Positions 62,291 to 64,000 of a DNA stretch of 64,000 bases are shown here, one piece after another. Position 1 is the first letter of the stretch. Each line of letters starts with the position of its first letter. The stretch spans positions 5,306,272-5,370,271 of the forward strand of contig JAUCEF010000013.1 in NCBI GenBank assembly GCA_033558025.1, read 5' to 3'. Under the pieces are notes generated by a model. It was not told where the DNA came from, made no database searches, and saw only the letters and a program-made list of their open reading frames with translations. The position numbers and the translations under genes were made by a program. The stretch comes from Phytophthora sp. 'mugwort' (taxonomy: Eukaryota > Oomycota > Peronosporomycetes > Peronosporales > Peronosporaceae).

Positions 62291-63192
62291 TTGGATCGGG
62301 TCTTGGCGGCGGGCTTCCGTGCGCGCTTGTTCGCGGCGGATCCGTTGTGTTTCGGCTTGGTAGCGGGCTTTCCGGGCTTGGCGGCTCCCGTAGCGGCCGT
62401 TTTTCCGGTGCCGTTTCCGCGTGTCTTCTGCTGTTGGCGGGGCTGTGCAGCGTTTGTTTTTGCACCAGTCGCGGCCCCTCGGTGACCGGTGCGTCCATTT
62501 AACGCTTCCTTGAGTTGCGTCACTTGAGTCTTGAGTGGGCGCAGTTCTTGTTGGATGCGTTGATGGACAAGCTCCTGTACGGATATCGACATGGGTGTCT
62601 CGGTTTCGAGATCCATGGCGGTGGCTCGGGCGGCTTCCTTCGCGGCTTTTTCACGGTCGGCGACAACTTGTTGTATTGCAAGGTCGTACCGGAGTTGGAC
62701 AAGGTCGTTGTGGAGACGGGCCTTGGCGGTGAGGAAGTCGGTAAGCGCTATAGACGGTTGGCCATTGGGGGCGATGATGATCGAATCCCAAGGCGGACCG
62801 TTTGGCGAGAGCATGGCGTGGACATCGCCGTAGAAGGACTTGAGGTCGTTTACGGCTTGATCCGAGAGGGTGTCGCGTTCGTGCATGAGTAACTCAAGCT
62901 CAGCCAGAGTAGTTTCCTTGATAATTGCGGTAAGGGCTGACTCATTGGCGGCGAGTTGTTGGTCGAACTTGTCACGAAGCGACATACCACTGCCGGCGTC
63001 ATCGAGCGCTGAGGAGACGTTCAAAGTCATTTTCGTCTTGATAGAACGGGGTGGACCCTGTTCCAGACGGTTGATAGCCTTCTGTTTGGACTTGATCTTG
63101 GCAGAGAGGCTTCGGTACGACTTGACGGCATTCTCGATGATGTCCAGGACGAGTTGCGGCGGACTGCGACGGGTCAGTTGACTCGGGTCCAT
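62287..63192 (-). CDS. ORF1-like protein of Penelope-like element 2 (301 aa)
   Basis: First gene of the element, directly upstream of and overlapping the RT frame; no family of known function was recognised. The start is the first ATG after the telomere, in TTAAGGATGGA as in element 1. Residues 10-52 (SPPQ, SKQKAINRLE, PRSI) and 93-106 (ETTLAELELLMHER) match the element 1 protein. Residues about 203-232 are predicted from the pattern to be a helical or coiled-coil segment. Residues 233-301 are strongly basic and Ala/Lys/Gly-rich, with an NLS-like NKRARKP patch at 288-294, suggesting RNA/DNA binding in the nucleus. An RNP or chaperone role, as for ORF1 of other non-LTR elements, is inference. 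Confidence 0.82.
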   Translation of the reverse strand: MDPSQLTRRSPPQLVLDIIENAVKSYRSLSAKIKSKQKAINRLEQGPPRSIKTKMTLNVSSALDDAGSGMSLRDKFDQQLAANESALTAIIKETTLAELELLMHERDTLSDQAVNDLKSFYGDVHAMLSPNGPPWDSIIIAPNGQPSIALTDFLTAKARLHNDLVQLRYDLAIQQVVADREKAAKEAARATAMDLETETPMSISVQELVHQRIQQELRPLKTQVTQLKEALNGRTGHRGAATGAKTNAAQPRQQQKTRGNGTGKTAATGAAKPGKPATKPKHNGSAANKRARKPAAKTRSK

Positions 63193-63375
63193 CCTTAAGT
63201 ACGAATAGGTGTGGATGATAGGAGTAGGAGTGGAGAGGGACTGTCCGTGGTGTGGATAGTCCAGAGCAGGGTTTCTAACGGGCAGAGTAAGCCTGGTTGA
63301 GAAAAGATCGTCGCAATTGGCTGGTCGGCTCAGTTCCCCTCATTCTTCGGGTATTCCCAGTATAAATCGAATGCT
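63193..63375 (-). promoter_or_regulatory. 5' leader of PLE 2 (promoter and 5' UTR expected here)
   Basis: The 183 bp between the telomere and the ORF1 ATG. The minus strand shows TTTATA about 12 nt from the telomere boundary and a pyrimidine-rich stretch (CCCTCTCCACTCC and following) 30-50 nt before the ATG. A promoter must act from here or from the telomere itself if the copy is expressed, but no canonical element can be named. No long ORF or RNA gene seen. Confidence 0.4.
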
Positions 63376-64000
63376 GGGTTTAGGGTTTAGGGTTTAGGGT
63401 TTAGGGTTTAGGGTTTAGGGTTTAGGGTTTAGGGTTTAGGGTTTAGGGTTTAGGGTTTAGGGTTTAGGGTTTAGGGTTTAGGGTTTAGGGTTTAGGGTTT
63501 AGGGTTTAGGGTTTAGGGTTTAGGGTTTAGGGTTTAGGGTTTAGGGTTTAGGGTTTAGGGTTTAGGGTTTAGGGTTTAGGGTTTAGGGTTTAGGGTTTAG
63601 GGTTTAGGGTTTAGGGTTTAGGGTTTAGGGTTTAGGGTTTAGGGTTTAGGGTTTAGGGTTTAGGGTTTAGGGTTTAGGGTTTAGGGTTTAGGGTTTAGGG
63701 TTTAGGGTTTAGGGTTTAGGGTTTAGGGTTTAGGGTTTAGGGTTTAGGGTTTAGGGTTTAGGGTTTAGGGTTTAGGGTTTAGGGTTTAGGGTTTAGGGTT
63801 TAGGGTTTAGGGTTTAGGGTTTAGGGTTTAGGGTTTAGGGTTTAGGGTTTAGGGTTTAGGGTTTAGGGTTTAGGGTTTAGGGTTTAGGGTTTAGGGTTTA
63901 GGGTTTAGGGTTTAGGGTTTAGGGTTTAGGGTTTAGGGTTTAGGGTTTAGGGTTTAGGGTTTAGGGTTTAGGGTTTAGGGTTTAGGGTTTAGGGTTTAGG
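63376..64000 (+). repeat. Terminal telomere, (TTTAGGG)n
   Basis: After GGG, 88 exact TTTAGGG repeats plus six bases run to the window edge, with no variant repeat seen. The G-rich strand runs 5'->3' towards the right end, as for a right chromosome terminus. The boundary with the element 2 leader (ATGCTGGG) is abrupt, with no degenerate transition. Confidence 0.99.

Larger units (their letters stand above)
60433..63375 (-). mobile_element. Endonuclease-less Penelope-like retroelement 2, telomere-attached
   Basis: About 2.9 kb on the minus strand: a 183-bp leader, an ORF1-like gene and an RT frame. It is bounded by telomere repeats at both ends: tract 3 at its 3' end and the terminal telomere at its 5' end. 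The 3' end faces the chromosome interior. The RT has the PLE-type motif set but no GIY-YIG endonuclease domain after the thumb. Family knowledge: EN(-) PLEs such as Athena and Coprina sit at telomeres in this orientation and are thought to prime reverse transcription from the telomere 3' end. Both ORFs are intact, so the copy may be recent. Confidence 0.92.

Noticed and set aside
62365..62470. Programmed -1 frameshift heptamer in the ORF1/RT overlap
   Set aside because: The A-runs seen (five A) do not make an in-frame X XXY YYZ heptamer, and the phase differs in element 1.
62226..62498. 90-codon minus-strand frame beginning MDAPVTEG
   Set aside because: Third-frame overlap of the ORF1 tail and RT N-terminus; Pro/Ser/Arg-rich, and the conserved residues are in the other two frames.

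Overview
This is the end of a eukaryotic nuclear chromosome. The right edge (63376-64000) is an uninterrupted (TTTAGGG)n telomere with its G-rich strand running 5'->3' towards the end, as expected for a right-hand terminus. The plant-type repeat points to a land plant, green or chlorarachniophyte alga, stramenopile (alga or oomycete) or alveolate. The retroelements are endonuclease-less Penelope-like elements (EN(-) PLEs), which are known from stramenopiles, plants, basidiomycetes and bdelloid rotifers; with this telomere, a stramenopile or a member of the green lineage seems the best guess. The species cannot be fixed from the sequence. No bacterial features are present.

Layout. (1) 1-59074: a tandem array of 735-743 bp units, 79 complete plus one cut short, entering from outside the window. 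Each unit carries one tRNA-Ala(CGC) gene on the minus strand, with internal A and B boxes, a G3:U70 pair and a T4 or T5 Pol III terminator, so there are 80 tRNA genes in 59 kb. The other ~665 bp of each unit has no recognisable gene; its recurring open frames are tandem copies of chance ORFs. Shared rare variants show that blocks of units were copied over about 20 kb. (2) 59075-60074: an older, truncated PLE (element 1) with an ORF1-like gene and only the N-terminal part of the reverse transcriptase (RT) frame, joined directly to the array. (3) 60075-60436: three short interstitial telomere tracts around two unidentified segments of ~140-150 bp. (4) 60433-63375: a second PLE (element 2) with ORF1 and a full RT domain but no GIY-YIG endonuclease. 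(5) 63376-64000: the telomere.

How it fits together. Both PLEs lie on the C-rich strand with their 3' ends towards the array and 5' ends towards the telomere. That is the orientation expected if element RNA was reverse-transcribed from the 3' end of the telomeric G-strand. Short telomere tracts separate successive additions, and the stop codon of the element 2 RT lies in the telomere-repeat junction. The end therefore looks like a layered record: tRNA array, then element 1, telomere repeats, small fragments, element 2 and the present telomere. The tRNA array may supply Ala-tRNA, act as a TFIIIC-bound chromatin boundary, serve as a recombination-based subtelomere, or several of these; the sequence alone cannot choose.
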